A stretch of 64,000 bases of DNA, taken from positions 1 through 64,000 of the forward strand of contig DASXCU010000168.1 of assembly GCA_036491035.1 (NCBI GenBank), read 5' to 3'. Source of the stretch: Galbitalea sp036491035 (GTDB lineage: Bacteria; Actinomycetota; Actinomycetes; Actinomycetales; Microbacteriaceae). Shown here piece by piece: positions 36,031 to 45,091 of this stretch (positions are counted from its first letter, which is position 1; every line of letters begins with the position of its first letter). Under the pieces are notes generated by a model. The model was not told where the DNA came from. It did no database searches and was given only the letters and a program-made list of their open reading frames with translations. The translations under genes and the position numbers were made by a program.

Positions 36031-36435
36031 TTAGCCCACGCGGTTTACCGCGATCGCCTCCCGCACGATGCGTCGCAGCGCATCCTCGTCGATGTGGGCG
36101 TCTTCGAATACGTCGATCGCCCGCACGGTGTTGCTGTCCAGGCGAGTGTTGAAGACCTTCGACGGGTCGTCGATCTTCGCGCCCTTCGGGAAGGTCAGCC
36201 GCACGGCGTTCTTCAGCAGATCCGCCACGCAGACGTTGCCGTCGCTCGTCCAGGTCGCAACACCCTCGGGTCTCGAAGGCTTGCGCCATTTGATCTCTTC
36301 GACGATGGCCGGGTCGACGCTCCGGATGATTCGGCGCAGCTCGGCAAGGGTTGCGCCGCGCCAGCCGCTCGCGTTCGCGATGATCGCGTCGATCTCACGC
36401 GACGCGGCACCCTCATGATTGCCCACCATTCCCAT
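36031..36435 (-). CDS. DUF1801 (YdhG-like) protein
   Basis: This 134-residue protein has the DUF1801 core ELRRIIRSVDPAIVEEIKWR, LKNAVRLTFPKGAKIDDPSK and a C-terminal IREAI-like helix. The fold is known from the Fra/YdhG family, which binds iron or lipid-like ligands in firmicutes, but the role here is open. Its start overlaps the end of the split Pr6Pr gene (ATGA), so the two are translated together. Confidence 0.85.
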   Translation of the reverse strand: MGMVGNHEGAASREIDAIIANASGWRGATLAELRRIIRSVDPAIVEEIKWRKPSRPEGVATWTSDGNVCVADLLKNAVRLTFPKGAKIDDPSKVFNTRLDSNTVRAIDVFEDAHIDEDALRRIVREAIAVNRVG

Positions 36436-37058
36436 CACGCACCCTTTCCGGTCCGCAGATTTCCGATCCCGCGGATGATGAGGGACAGGACGAAGAAGCC
36501 CACCACCATCGCGAGGCAGTAGAGCAGCACACCGCCATAGCCGTCGACGGCTCCGGGGTTGAAGAACGGGTACGGGTAGATGCCGGTGAATGCGCCCCGG
36601 ACCACCGAGAACACGGCGTAGGCCGCTGGGAAGATCATCCATCACCACACAGCGGAGAAGCGCAGCCGTTTGTCGGGCGGCCAGAGAATCCAGTCGGCGA
36701 CACCGACGATCGGCAGGATGGTGTGCAGAATCAGGTTGACCGCGGGGTTGATCGCGGACAGGTCCGTGTCGCGAAGCAGAGTGTTGAAGACCAGGCCGAC
36801 GAAGGCGATGTAGACGACCGCAGCGCCACGCACGCCCGTGTCGAGTGCCCTCGGGGTCCTGTCAGCGATCAGCAGGATGGCCGAAACGAGGAAAACGACG
36901 CTGATGAGAATGTTCGACAGGTTCGTGACGTACATGAAGAAGTTGACGACGTTGTATCCACGCGGAATGTGGATCGCGAACAGCTGATAGCCGACCGCAC
37001 CGAGCGCGAGCAGCGCGAACACAAATCGGAAGACGATAGCCGATACCCGGTAGGCCAT
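36435..37058 (-). pseudogene. Pr6Pr-family membrane protein with in-frame TGA
   Basis: The first part (37058 to 36642, 138 codons) is a membrane protein with LSNILISVVFLVSAILL and ILHTILPIVGVADWILWPPD. The second part (from 36638) continues in the same frame with MIFPAAYAVFSVVRGAFTGI, YPYPFFNPGAVDGYG and a final helix. Together they make a complete Pr6Pr-type protein of about 207 residues. They are separated by TGA TGG, then an ATG, so either a nonsense change inactivated it, the TGA is read through, or the two halves are made as separate chains by reinitiation. Confidence 0.85.
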
Positions 37059-37103
37059 GAGCCAACGGTAGCGCGAGCTCGATCCGGGCGTCGCGGCCCA
37101 TTC

Positions 37104-37697
37104 TTACTGCGGCCGATCCGCGTAGGTCCGAACGAGCGGCAGCCAGACCTGGTCGATGATCTCGACTAGCACGGCATCCGGCATGGATGCGAGCGACATG
37201 ATCGCCTCGTGGCGATAGAGGTCGTACGGCACCGCGATGACGCGGACGGGAATCTCGCCTTTGCCGATCTCGCCACGCGCGACCGCTCGTTCGACGGCCA
37301 ACTCGACAGCGTTCGCTCGGTTTCCAAACAGGGCCGCCCGCAGCTCGCGGGGTGTCGCCGTGACGTCGTCAAAGTGGGTTCCGATGAGTCCGCTGAACAT
37401 GGCGGTGAGATCGCCGATGCGCTTCTTCGAGTTGCGCATCAGAGTGAGCATGTCATCCCGAAGCGATCCGGTGTCGACCTGAATCGTCGGAAGTGTCGTA
37501 CCGTGCCGCTCGAGGACGGCGAAGAGGAGCTCTCGCTTGGTGGGCCATCGCCGGTAGATGACCTGCTTCGCGGTCTTCACGTGCTGGGCGAGCGATTCGT
37601 AGGTGAGTCCGCCGTAGCCGGCCTCGTCGAGGATGTCCCAGGCCGCGTCGAGGATAGCGGCCTCCAGTTCTGCACCGCGCCGTCGTGTCGTGACCAC
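37104..37697 (-). CDS. TetR-family repressor
   Basis: This 197-residue protein has an N-terminal TetR HTH (AAWDILDEAGYGGLTYESLA then HVKTAKQVIYRRWPTKREL) and an all-alpha ligand domain. It is divergent from the DHA2-type drug exporter across a nested palindromic operator, the standard arrangement of a repressor controlling itself and an efflux pump. The inducer is presumably a substrate of that pump. Confidence 0.92.
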   Translation of the reverse strand: MVTTRRRGAELEAAILDAAWDILDEAGYGGLTYESLAQHVKTAKQVIYRRWPTKRELLFAVLERHGTTLPTIQVDTGSLRDDMLTLMRNSKKRIGDLTAMFSGLIGTHFDDVTATPRELRAALFGNRANAVELAVERAVARGEIGKGEIPVRVIAVPYDLYRHEAIMSLASMPDAVLVEIIDQVWLPLVRTYADRPQ

Positions 37698-37704
37698 CGC
37701 ACCT

Positions 37705-37770
37705 CCATAAGAACCACTTGCGTTTCTTATTCTATCGCTTTACGATAAGAAACGATAGCGGTGCTTATGG
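37705..37770. promoter_or_regulatory. Nested dyad operator between TetR and the MFS exporter
   Basis: The outer arms CCATAAG (37705-37711) and CTTATGG (37764-37770) and the inner arms CGTTTCTTAT (37721-37730) and ATAAGAAACG (37745-37754) are all perfect and share one centre at 37737.5. The core TTCTTAT/ATAAGAA recalls the outer ATAAG/CTTAT, so up to four half-sites may be present. It overlaps both promoters and is the likely TetR target. Confidence 0.85.
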
Positions 37771-37779
37771 AAGGTTGAG

Positions 37780-39186
37780 ATGAGCGAGTCACGCACAACA
37801 CGGAACACGTCGACGGGGCGCCTGTTGGCCGCTCTGCTCGTCGGCGGCATCACGGCCATTCTCGACACGACCATCGTCGCCATCGGCATCAAGACGATCG
37901 CTCATTCGCTCCACACCTCACTTTCGACCATCCAATGGATCAGCACCGGCTACCTGCTCGCGCTCGCCGTCGCGATCCCGCTGGTCAGCTGGGCGCAGTC
38001 GCGGCTCGGCGGCAAGCGACTCTGGATGATCGCCCTCGGCCTCTTCCTCGTCGGCTCCGCGCTGTGCGCCACCGCATGGAATGCGGACTCGCTCATCGCG
38101 TTCCGGGTCGTCCAGGGTCTCGGCGGTGGCGCAATGCTGCCACTGTTGACGACCCTCGCGATGCAGAACGTCGACCAGACGAAGATCGCTCGAACGATGT
38201 CGACCGTCACCGTTCCGATCGCGCTCGGCCCCATTCTCGGTCCGGTGCTGGGCGGGCTGGTGCTCAACTACCTCAGCTGGCCGTGGCTATTCCTCATCAA
38301 CGTGCCGATCGGCGCGGTCGGGCTCGTCCTTGCGTTTCTCTGGCTCCCGAAGGATGCGCCTGCAGTCGGCGCACCGCGCGCGAGGCTCGACGTGGTGGGC
38401 CTCGTTCTAGTCGCCCCGGCACTCGCGGCCCTGCTCTATGGGCTTTCCAAGGCCAGCGCCGATGGTGGTTTCGGCAACGCGCAGGTCTGGATTCCTGTCG
38501 TCGGTGGTGTCGTCCTGCTGGTTGCCTTCATCTTCTGGGCGTTCCGCGAGCGCGGTGCCGCGATCATCAACATCGGACTCCTGGCGGTGCGCTCGGTGCG
38601 CTCGTCATCAATCGTCCTGGCGTTTCTGGGCGCGGCGCTCTTTGCCAGTTCGTTCCTGCTGCCGTTGTTCTTCCAGACTCTTCGCGGAGAGTCGGTTCTC
38701 GACGCAGGCCTTCTCCTGATTCCTCAGGGCGTGGGTTCACTGCTCGCGCGGTTCTTCGCCGGCCGGTTGGTCGAACGCCTCGGTGCCCGCGTGGTCGCGA
38801 TCGTCTGCTTCCTACTTGTCGCCGTCACGACCATCCCGTTCGCACTGGCCGACGCCCACACGAGTCTCTGGTATCTCGGCGCCGTGCTCTTCGTTCGCGG
38901 AATCGGGCTCGGTGCGGTGTTCATCCCTGTCATGGCGGTCGCATTTGTCGACCTTCCCCGCGCCGACATGCCGAACGCTTCGGCCATCACGCGCATCGTT
39001 CAGCAGGTGGGGGGAGCGTTCGGGACCGCGCTCATCGCCGTGATCCTGGCGGATGGCATCAGTTCGGGGAAACCGGTCCAGGCGTTCGATGAGTCCTTCT
39101 GGTGGACGATCGGCATCACCGTCGTAGCCGCCGGTCTGGCCATTCTGCTACCAGCGCGGGCGAAGCCACCGACGGCCGCGGCGTAG
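37780..39186 (+). CDS. DHA2-family MFS drug/H+ exporter
   Basis: This 468-residue, 14-helix protein has the DHA2 start GGITAILDTTIVAIGIKTIA, motif C VTVPIALGPILGPVLGGLVL and helix-5 region LFLINVPIGAVGLVLA. Such pumps (EmrB/QacA type) export cationic or amphipathic toxins. AAGG lies 6 bases before the ATG. The gene is directly downstream of the dyad operator. Confidence 0.92.
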   Translation: MSESRTTRNTSTGRLLAALLVGGITAILDTTIVAIGIKTIAHSLHTSLSTIQWISTGYLLALAVAIPLVSWAQSRLGGKRLWMIALGLFLVGSALCATAWNADSLIAFRVVQGLGGGAMLPLLTTLAMQNVDQTKIARTMSTVTVPIALGPILGPVLGGLVLNYLSWPWLFLINVPIGAVGLVLAFLWLPKDAPAVGAPRARLDVVGLVLVAPALAALLYGLSKASADGGFGNAQVWIPVVGGVVLLVAFIFWAFRERGAAIINIGLLAVRSVRSSSIVLAFLGAALFASSFLLPLFFQTLRGESVLDAGLLLIPQGVGSLLARFFAGRLVERLGARVVAIVCFLLVAVTTIPFALADAHTSLWYLGAVLFVRGIGLGAVFIPVMAVAFVDLPRADMPNASAITRIVQQVGGAFGTALIAVILADGISSGKPVQAFDESFWWTIGITVVAAGLAILLPARAKPPTAAA

Positions 39187-39192
39187 TTTCTC

Positions 39193-39819
39193 CTAGCTGC
39201 TAACCCGAAGCGTTCGCAGATAGTCGAGCGACATCCCGACCGCCGTGCGCACAGCCGAGGAGTCGCGTCGGGTCTGGCTCAGGAGTAGTCCGCCCTGAAC
39301 GCTGGCCAGGACGCCGACGGCAAGGGATTCCGTATCGATATCCGCTCGCAGCTCGCCACGCGTCCGCATCGAGTCGAGACCGTCCCGCAGCAGATCCTGC
39401 CATTGCGCAAAGGAGTCGGCCAGGGCGGCCCTCGCTATGGGATCCGCCTCGGCCAGACTGCTGGCGAGTGAGCCGAGCGGACACCCCCCAACGCAATCCA
39501 TCGATTCGATCGATGCGACGATGAAGTCCCGCCATTCCTCGAGAGCGTCGAAGCTGTCGAGTCTCTCGAGACGTTCCCGGTGCTGACCGAGAACCGCGGC
39601 CGTCTGGTGGTCGATCACAGCGAGGATGAGCGCGCTCTTGTCTGTGAAGTAGTGATAGAGCTGCGAAGCACTCACGTGCGCCGCGGACTGGATGTCTTCG
39701 AGCTTGGCTGTCTCCATCCCGTGTTCAAGGATGAGGTCGCTCGCGGCGGCAACGATTCGCTCACGAGTAGCGCGACCCTTTGGCGTCAGTTCGCGCCGTT
39801 CGGATAGTTGGGTGGTCAT
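39193..39819 (-). CDS. TetR-family regulator (CPLGSL type)
   Basis: This 208-residue protein has HTH residues RIVAAASDLILEHGMETAKL and ASQLYHYFTDKSALILAVID. The MDCVGGCPLGSLASSLAEAD segment near residue 110 is typical of the AcrR/YxaF-like group with a conserved Cys, often tied to SDR or oxidoreductase targets. It converges on the MFS gene and is divergent from an SDR gene, its probable target. Confidence 0.92.
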   Translation of the reverse strand: MTTQLSERRELTPKGRATRERIVAAASDLILEHGMETAKLEDIQSAAHVSASQLYHYFTDKSALILAVIDHQTAAVLGQHRERLERLDSFDALEEWRDFIVASIESMDCVGGCPLGSLASSLAEADPIARAALADSFAQWQDLLRDGLDSMRTRGELRADIDTESLAVGVLASVQGGLLLSQTRRDSSAVRTAVGMSLDYLRTLRVSS

Positions 39820-39831
39820 GGACCTGACTCT

Positions 39832-39852
39832 AGTCGTTTTGTAGTTGCGACT
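39832..39852. promoter_or_regulatory. Probable TetR operator before the SDR gene
   Basis: AGTCG (39832-39836) and CGACT (39848-39852) form a 5-bp dyad separated by 11 bases in the 86-base divergent gap. The site lies next to the TetR start and about 55 bases before the SDR start. Support is position and symmetry only. Confidence 0.5.
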
Positions 39853-39905
39853 CCATTTTTATCGCTGCACGATGGCGATATTCATTGCAATCGGAAGGAA
39901 CTCTC

Positions 39906-40655
39906 ATGACCACGGACTTCAGCGGTCGAACCGCTCTCATCACGGGCGCGACCAGCGGAATTGGACGCGCGACCGCACACAAGTTTGCCGCCGCTGGCGC
40001 GCGGGTCATTGTTAGCGGCCGCGATGCGACTCGCGGCGCCGAGGCCGTCGCCTCCATCAGGGAGGCCGGCGGAATCGCCGACTTCGTGCCGGCGGAGTTG
40101 TCGGCCTCGTCGAGCGTCCGCGCCCTCGCGGCCAGCGCGCTCGAACTGGGAGGCGGACGAGTAGACATCCTCGTCAACAATGCCGGCGTCTTCCCGGGCG
40201 GTCCGAGCATCGACGCTACGGAAGCCGACATCGACTCCGTCTACGAGGTCAACGTGAAGGCACCGTTCATGCTGGTGGCGGCGCTTGCCCCGGCAATGAT
40301 CGCAAGCGGTTCGGGGGCCATCATCAATATCTCGACAATGGTCGCGAACTTCGGTCTGTCCGGCCTGGCGCTCTACGGCTCGAGCAAGGCTGCCCTTCAG
40401 CTACTCACGAAGGCCTGGGCCGCGGAGTTCGGCGGCAGCGGGGTGCGCGTGAACGCGGTCAGCCCCGGCCCCACCCGCACCGAAGGCACGCTGGTCATGG
40501 GAGACGGTCTCGACCAGCTGGCGGCGGGAAGCCCGGCCGGGTTCCCTGGCGCGCCGGACGACATCGCCGACGCCATCCTGTTCCTGGCCTCGGATGCCGC
40601 CAAGCACATCCACGGCGTCATTCTTCCCGTCGATGGCGGCCGACTGGCGGTTTAG
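39906..40655 (+). CDS. Short-chain dehydrogenase/reductase
   Basis: This 249-residue SDR has the nucleotide loop TALITGATSGIGRATAHKF, NNAG in DILVNNAGVFPGG, a Ser in INISTMVANFGLS and catalytic YGSSK. The fold is complete (VNAVSPGPTRTEG near residue 185). It should reduce or oxidise a small carbonyl with NAD(P)H. GGAAGGA lies 8 bases before the ATG. Confidence 0.95.
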   Translation: MTTDFSGRTALITGATSGIGRATAHKFAAAGARVIVSGRDATRGAEAVASIREAGGIADFVPAELSASSSVRALAASALELGGGRVDILVNNAGVFPGGPSIDATEADIDSVYEVNVKAPFMLVAALAPAMIASGSGAIINISTMVANFGLSGLALYGSSKAALQLLTKAWAAEFGGSGVRVNAVSPGPTRTEGTLVMGDGLDQLAAGSPAGFPGAPDDIADAILFLASDAAKHIHGVILPVDGGRLAV

Positions 40656-40682
40656 ACAGGGGTGGCCGCGGGGTGGACCCGC

Positions 40683-41693
40683 TCACGCCCTCGCCGAGTT
40701 TTCCGGAGTCAGCTCGATCGTTCGCACCTCAAGGGAATCATCGTCCGGGTTGCGCAGGTCGCGATCGAAGACTCTCCGCACCGAGTTGCCCGCCAGGTCC
40801 TCGAGCCGCGAATCCACGCTGAGGCGTCGGATGATCCGCGGTTCGATTGGAACGAAGCTCCACGCCTGGGCCGTGTCGTCGATCAGCGGGGCTCCCGGAA
40901 CCGGACGTCCACGCTCATCGAGCCCCCGAACGTATCGAGCGACGAGTGTACGGTCGAGCGGCCGATCGAACCGAACCAGCAGTGCGTCGGCGTCGGTTTC
41001 CGGCCACTCCACGCGCCACACGAACGGATCGATCCGCGTTCGCACCGAGGGGCCAACTCGGTAGATGCGGGTCGCGGCCGCGACCAGAGTCGACCCGTGC
41101 TCGTCGCGAACCCCCGAGTCGACGACGAGGGTCACCGATTCGCCCTCCCGGAGGGGCGGACCGGCCTGCACATTCGGCTGGAGCCCGCGCTTGATGCGGC
41201 CCGGCTCAAGGAGCACGGTCAGCCGTCGACGATCCGCGTCCCACAGCTCGGGGGGCATGTCCAGCAGTGCTCCACGGATGGGTTCGCCGTTCTCGTCCAC
41301 CAGGCTGATGCGACCGACCGCAGACCCCGGCTCCATGGGCGACGAGAAGGTGACGACGAACCGCAGGAGGTTGGCCGGCACGACATCGACGCCCGGTTCG
41401 ATCGTCGTCACGGTCGTGACCGGCTCGCGATCCATTCCGGGCAGCACGAATTGCGCCAGTTCTCGCCATCCGGGGTCAGCCCGCGACAGGACTACGAGTG
41501 CCGCACCCGAGGCCACCGGGAATCGCGGCGTGAAGATCGCGGCGTTGATCGCGTAGTGCCAGGAACCCGCCATGGGAACGAGGTCGGTTCCGAGGTCGAG
41601 CGCGTGAACGGGAGCGACCGCCAGGCGCGTCCGTTCACCGACCCCGTTGACGACGACGGTGCCGTTCCGCCAGAGCGCGGTAACGAGAGTCAG
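40683..41693 (-). CDS. Ig-like (Big_5-type) domain protein, likely CTG start
   Basis: The conserved-looking frame runs from 41693 to 40683 (336 residues). Upstream of the first ATG (41573) the frame continues with TLVTALWRNGTVVVNGVGER, and the only start-like codon is CTG at 41693, overlapping the stop of the upstream gene as CTGA. It has a bacterial Ig-like segment (RFVVTFSSPMEPGSAVGRIS, then FDRPLDRTLVARYVRGL) and no signal peptide or membrane segment. I recognise no function. If CTG is not used, the protein starts at 41573 and loses 40 residues. Confidence 0.7.
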   Translation of the reverse strand: MTLVTALWRNGTVVVNGVGERTRLAVAPVHALDLGTDLVPMAGSWHYAINAAIFTPRFPVASGAALVVLSRADPGWRELAQFVLPGMDREPVTTVTTIEPGVDVVPANLLRFVVTFSSPMEPGSAVGRISLVDENGEPIRGALLDMPPELWDADRRRLTVLLEPGRIKRGLQPNVQAGPPLREGESVTLVVDSGVRDEHGSTLVAAATRIYRVGPSVRTRIDPFVWRVEWPETDADALLVRFDRPLDRTLVARYVRGLDERGRPVPGAPLIDDTAQAWSFVPIEPRIIRRLSVDSRLEDLAGNSVRRVFDRDLRNPDDDSLEVRTIELTPENSARA

Positions 41694-42796
41694 AGCTCGT
41701 CCGCGTGCAGAGTCCGGAGGTCGCTATCCTCGCCGGTGGTCTGGACGACAACAACGCGCCCTCGATCGAGACTCGCCATCCACGTCACCCCGGGCTGGTC
41801 CAGGCTCTCGCGAGGAACTCCGAGCGAGTGATCCGGCTCCGACATCGGGACCGAGAGGGCGTCCTGGCCGGCGATGGAGGCCGCGGGAATCTTCAGCAGC
41901 GGATGGCGCGTGTTGGAGACGAGCAGAAACTCGTCGCCGTCGCGGTCGTAGGACACAATGCTGAAGGGCTGGTTCATCGGGCCGAGTTCGGCCACGGTGC
42001 GCCCACGCACCAGGCCGTCCCCACGGAGGTCCTTCACCGAGAACTGCACGACGGGCGTGCACGTGTAGGTCGCCAGGACGCTCGAGCCACCATCGAATGA
42101 GGTGAGGGCACGAATGGGGGACTGCGTCTCGTACTTGCCGTGATCGACGTGGAAGATCTCCACCGATGTCTCCGTCGCCGAACCGTCGAACGGGTAGGGA
42201 ACCTGGCGCAGGCGCGACGTGAACTCCTCGTTGCTGAGGCCGGCCACGAAAACGGTGCCGTCGACCCACGCCAGATCGGTGATGGCGGAGCGCTGCAGGG
42301 GCACCTGCGCGAAGGTCAGCGTCACGCCGTGGATCTCGCGCTGCTGGGAGCCCGGATCCGTGCCGTCGAGCCAGACATCCGTCCGTTCGTCGTCGGCGGC
42401 CGGAGCGTCGTCGAGCGCGAACGAAGTGACAGGCAGATCGTCGACCTCGAGCACGCTCAGTTCGCCATCGACCCCGATCCGGACGACCGCCGGTCCGGCG
42501 GCCGGGCCCCGCCCGCGCGCCACAGACACGTAGACGGCATGGGACACAGGGTGCACCGCCATCCCGCGGATGACCGCGTCCTCGCGGTCGACACCGAGCA
42601 GCGCCGCAAGTTTGGTGCCCAGCCGATCGACGTTGACGTCGCCGCTGGTCACCGCCTCGGCGTGCAGCTCGAAGGCGAACAGGGTAGCCCGGCTGAGATC
42701 CGCGGCAAAGAGCACGGCGGTGCCCTCGGCGGAAACGTCTGGGGCGAATAGCAGCGGGCCCGCAGACAGGAGGGTGGATGTAACCGTGGACGACAT
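41690..42796 (-). CDS. Beta-propeller-like protein of unknown function
   Basis: The 368-residue protein has repeating beta-strand units (for example GMAVHPVSHAVYVSVARGRG, AITDLAWVDGTVFVAGLSNE and IRALTSFDGGSSVLATYTCT) like a beta-propeller. No signal peptide is visible. GGGAGAAA precedes the ATG by about 6 bases. The next gene overlaps by CTGA, and the pair is probably translated as a unit. I recognise no family; a quinoprotein- or lactonase-like enzyme cannot be inferred safely. Confidence 0.75.
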   Translation of the reverse strand: MSSTVTSTLLSAGPLLFAPDVSAEGTAVLFAADLSRATLFAFELHAEAVTSGDVNVDRLGTKLAALLGVDREDAVIRGMAVHPVSHAVYVSVARGRGPAAGPAVVRIGVDGELSVLEVDDLPVTSFALDDAPAADDERTDVWLDGTDPGSQQREIHGVTLTFAQVPLQRSAITDLAWVDGTVFVAGLSNEEFTSRLRQVPYPFDGSATETSVEIFHVDHGKYETQSPIRALTSFDGGSSVLATYTCTPVVQFSVKDLRGDGLVRGRTVAELGPMNQPFSIVSYDRDGDEFLLVSNTRHPLLKIPAASIAGQDALSVPMSEPDHSLGVPRESLDQPGVTWMASLDRGRVVVVQTTGEDSDLRTLHADEL

Positions 42797-42872
42797 GTTC
42801 GTTTCTCCCTGGATTCCGGCACTGGAAAGGTCGGTCCGAGACTACGCGCGTGACGTGAATGGGGCCTGAACG

Positions 42873-44816
42873 CTAGATCTCGACGTCGCTGCCCATCGTG
42901 ACCGTGCGCTCCGGCGGCAGGTTGAACCGCGCTGCCGGGTCGGCGGCGTTGTGCGCGATCGCCAGGAAGAGTCGTTTGCGCCACGCGACCATGCCGGCGC
43001 TGCCTCGCGTCGCCCGGAGTCCACCGCGCGAGATGAAGTACGACGCCTGGGCCATCTCTCCCGGGTCGAGGTGCAGCACCTTCATCTTGCACGCAGTGCC
43101 CATGGCGCGGGGCAGGTCCTGGTTGTCGGCGAATCCGAACTTCACTGTCAGGTGCTCGATGCCGTCGTCGGCGTAGCTGAGGTCGTCGTAGGCGAACGCC
43201 CGGCTGTTGGCCACGTGGGGAACGCTCGCGGTGATGATCGAGACGATGATGACCCGCTTGTGCATGACGTGGTTATGCTCCACGTTGGCGCGGAGGGCGA
43301 GCGGTGTCGTCGTCTTGTTCGGATGCGGGAAGACGGCGACGCCCTGAACGCGCGGGATCTTCTTCTTGTTGACGTGCTCGACGAACTCGTCGAGCGGTCC
43401 TTCGAGAATTCGACGCCGCTCCTGTACCAGCGCCCGCCCGCGACGCCAGGTCGTCATGAGCGTGATGACGGCGAAGGCGATGAGCAGCGGAACCCAGCCA
43501 CCGTGGATGATCTTGGACAGGTTGCCAGCAAGGAATGTCAGCTCGAGGCCGCCGAACACGACGGCGGCGACGACGAGTTTCCAGACCTTCCAATGCCAGA
43601 GCGGTCTCGCGACGAGCAGCAGCAGGATGGTGTCGACCACGAGCGCGCCCGTTACCGAGACGCCATAGGCCGTGGTCAGGGCCGCGGATGACCGGAACGT
43701 CAGCATGATCGCCATGACACCGACGAACAGCAGCAGGTTGACCGCCGGCAGATAGATCTGGCCACCCTCCTGCTTCGACGTTTGGCGGATGGTCAGGGGC
43801 GGCAAAAGTCCCAGCTGAACGGCCTGCCGGGTGAGCGAGAACGCCCCCGAGATCACCGCCTGGCTCGCAATGACCGTCGCGACGGTGGCGAGGATGACGA
43901 CCGGCAGCCGCAGGGAGGGCGGGAAGAGAAGGAAGAAAGGATCCTTGGTCGTCGAGTGGTCATCCAGGACCAGTGCCGCCTGCCCTAGGTAGTTCAGGAC
44001 GAGAGCGGGAAACACGACGAAGAACCAGGCGCGTCGGATTGGCACGCGTCCGAAGTGGCCCATGTCGGCGTAGAGGGCTTCGGCTCCCGTGATGACGAGC
44101 ACGACGGCGCCGATCGCGACGAACGTTTGAAGTGGATGGGCGACGAGGAACGCGATCGCCCAGGTCGGCGAGAGGCCGAGAAGCACATCCGGATGCTTGA
44201 TGATGAGCGGAACTCCGGCGACGGCGATGACCAGGAACCAGAGCAGCATGACCGGCCCGAATAGTGCGCCGACCTTACCGGTTCCGAAACGCTGCACGAA
44301 GAACAGGATCACGAGGATGACGGCCGCGATCGGAACCACGAGCTCGCTCACACTCGGCGCAGCGGTCTCGAGGCCCTCCACAGCGGAGAGCACGGAGACC
44401 GCCGGCGTGATCAGCGAGTCGCCATAGAACAGCGCGACACCGACGATACCGACGACCAGGAAGATTCCTGCGCCCTTCTTTCGGTTGGCAAACAGACGTC
44501 CGGCCAGAGCCGCGAGCGCCATGACGCCGCCCTCGCCGTTGTTGTCGGCGCGCATCAGTACCAGCACGTACTTGATCGATACGACGATGGTGATGCTCCA
44601 GAACATCATCGAGATGACCCCGTACACGTCGCCCTGGGTCGGCTTCACAACCCCGTTGTCGATCGTGAACACGGTGCGGAGCGCGTAGAGCGGGCTGGTT
44701 CCGATGTCACCGAAGACGACGCCGAGTGCGGCGAGGGCCAGGACGGTGATCCCCTTGCCATGCCGCGCCGATGCGAACCTCTCGGGAGCTTTCACCGGCG
44801 GACGAGTGCCTGACAT
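42873..44816 (-). CDS. kup: Kup-family potassium transporter
   Basis: This protein of about 647 residues has 12 membrane helices and the Kup signature ITVLALAALGVVFGDIGTSP followed by LYALRTVF; LFYGDSLITPAVSVLSAVEG is the second motif. A cytoplasmic C-terminal domain (from about 480) follows. It imports K+ by proton symport. In-frame ATGs at 44831 and 44861 are alternative starts; 44816 is used because GGAG lies 9 bases upstream. A strong terminator hairpin lies upstream in the leader. Confidence 0.93.
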   Translation of the reverse strand: MSGTRPPVKAPERFASARHGKGITVLALAALGVVFGDIGTSPLYALRTVFTIDNGVVKPTQGDVYGVISMMFWSITIVVSIKYVLVLMRADNNGEGGVMALAALAGRLFANRKKGAGIFLVVGIVGVALFYGDSLITPAVSVLSAVEGLETAAPSVSELVVPIAAVILVILFFVQRFGTGKVGALFGPVMLLWFLVIAVAGVPLIIKHPDVLLGLSPTWAIAFLVAHPLQTFVAIGAVVLVITGAEALYADMGHFGRVPIRRAWFFVVFPALVLNYLGQAALVLDDHSTTKDPFFLLFPPSLRLPVVILATVATVIASQAVISGAFSLTRQAVQLGLLPPLTIRQTSKQEGGQIYLPAVNLLLFVGVMAIMLTFRSSAALTTAYGVSVTGALVVDTILLLLVARPLWHWKVWKLVVAAVVFGGLELTFLAGNLSKIIHGGWVPLLIAFAVITLMTTWRRGRALVQERRRILEGPLDEFVEHVNKKKIPRVQGVAVFPHPNKTTTPLALRANVEHNHVMHKRVIIVSIITASVPHVANSRAFAYDDLSYADDGIEHLTVKFGFADNQDLPRAMGTACKMKVLHLDPGEMAQASYFISRGGLRATRGSAGMVAWRKRLFLAIAHNAADPAARFNLPPERTVTMGSDVEI

Positions 44817-44931
44817 GCCTGCGTGCTCCATCCTGGTCGCCGCGCGGACGACAGCATCCATGATCGCACCTGAAACGGGAAGACGAGTGCCAGTTGCCGT
44901 TCGGCGCGGTAGGCGGTGCACGGGTGCCGGC

Positions 44932-44982
44932 ACAAAAAGCAGACCTCCGGCGGACGCTACCCGAAAGCGTCGACGGAGGTCT
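44932..44982 (-). terminator. Intrinsic terminator/attenuator upstream of kup
   Basis: On the minus strand AGACCTCCG pairs with CGGAGGTCT, enclosing GACGCT/AGCGTC with a 7-base loop, and the stem is followed within 2 bases by TTTTT. It is about 110 bases after the VanZ-RDD gene and about 70-115 bases before kup. It either ends VanZ transcription or works as an attenuator in a kup leader. Confidence 0.85.
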
Positions 44983-45060
44983 TAGCGCTTCTCGCTGCTT
45001 CCCTAGAGCCGCGTGAATCGTATGTCCCACGATACTTCGCAAACATCAGATGTCTATACT

Positions 45061-45072
45061 CCCCAATTGGGG
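45061..45072. repeat. Perfect 12-bp palindrome CCCCAATTGGGG
   Basis: CCCC AATT GGGG lies 20 bases after the VanZ-RDD stop and just before the AGTATAGAC stretch on the minus strand. It could be a regulator site for the kup leader promoter. Only the symmetry is certain. Confidence 0.5.
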
Positions 45073-45091
45073 GATTCCGTTGCGGCGCTGA

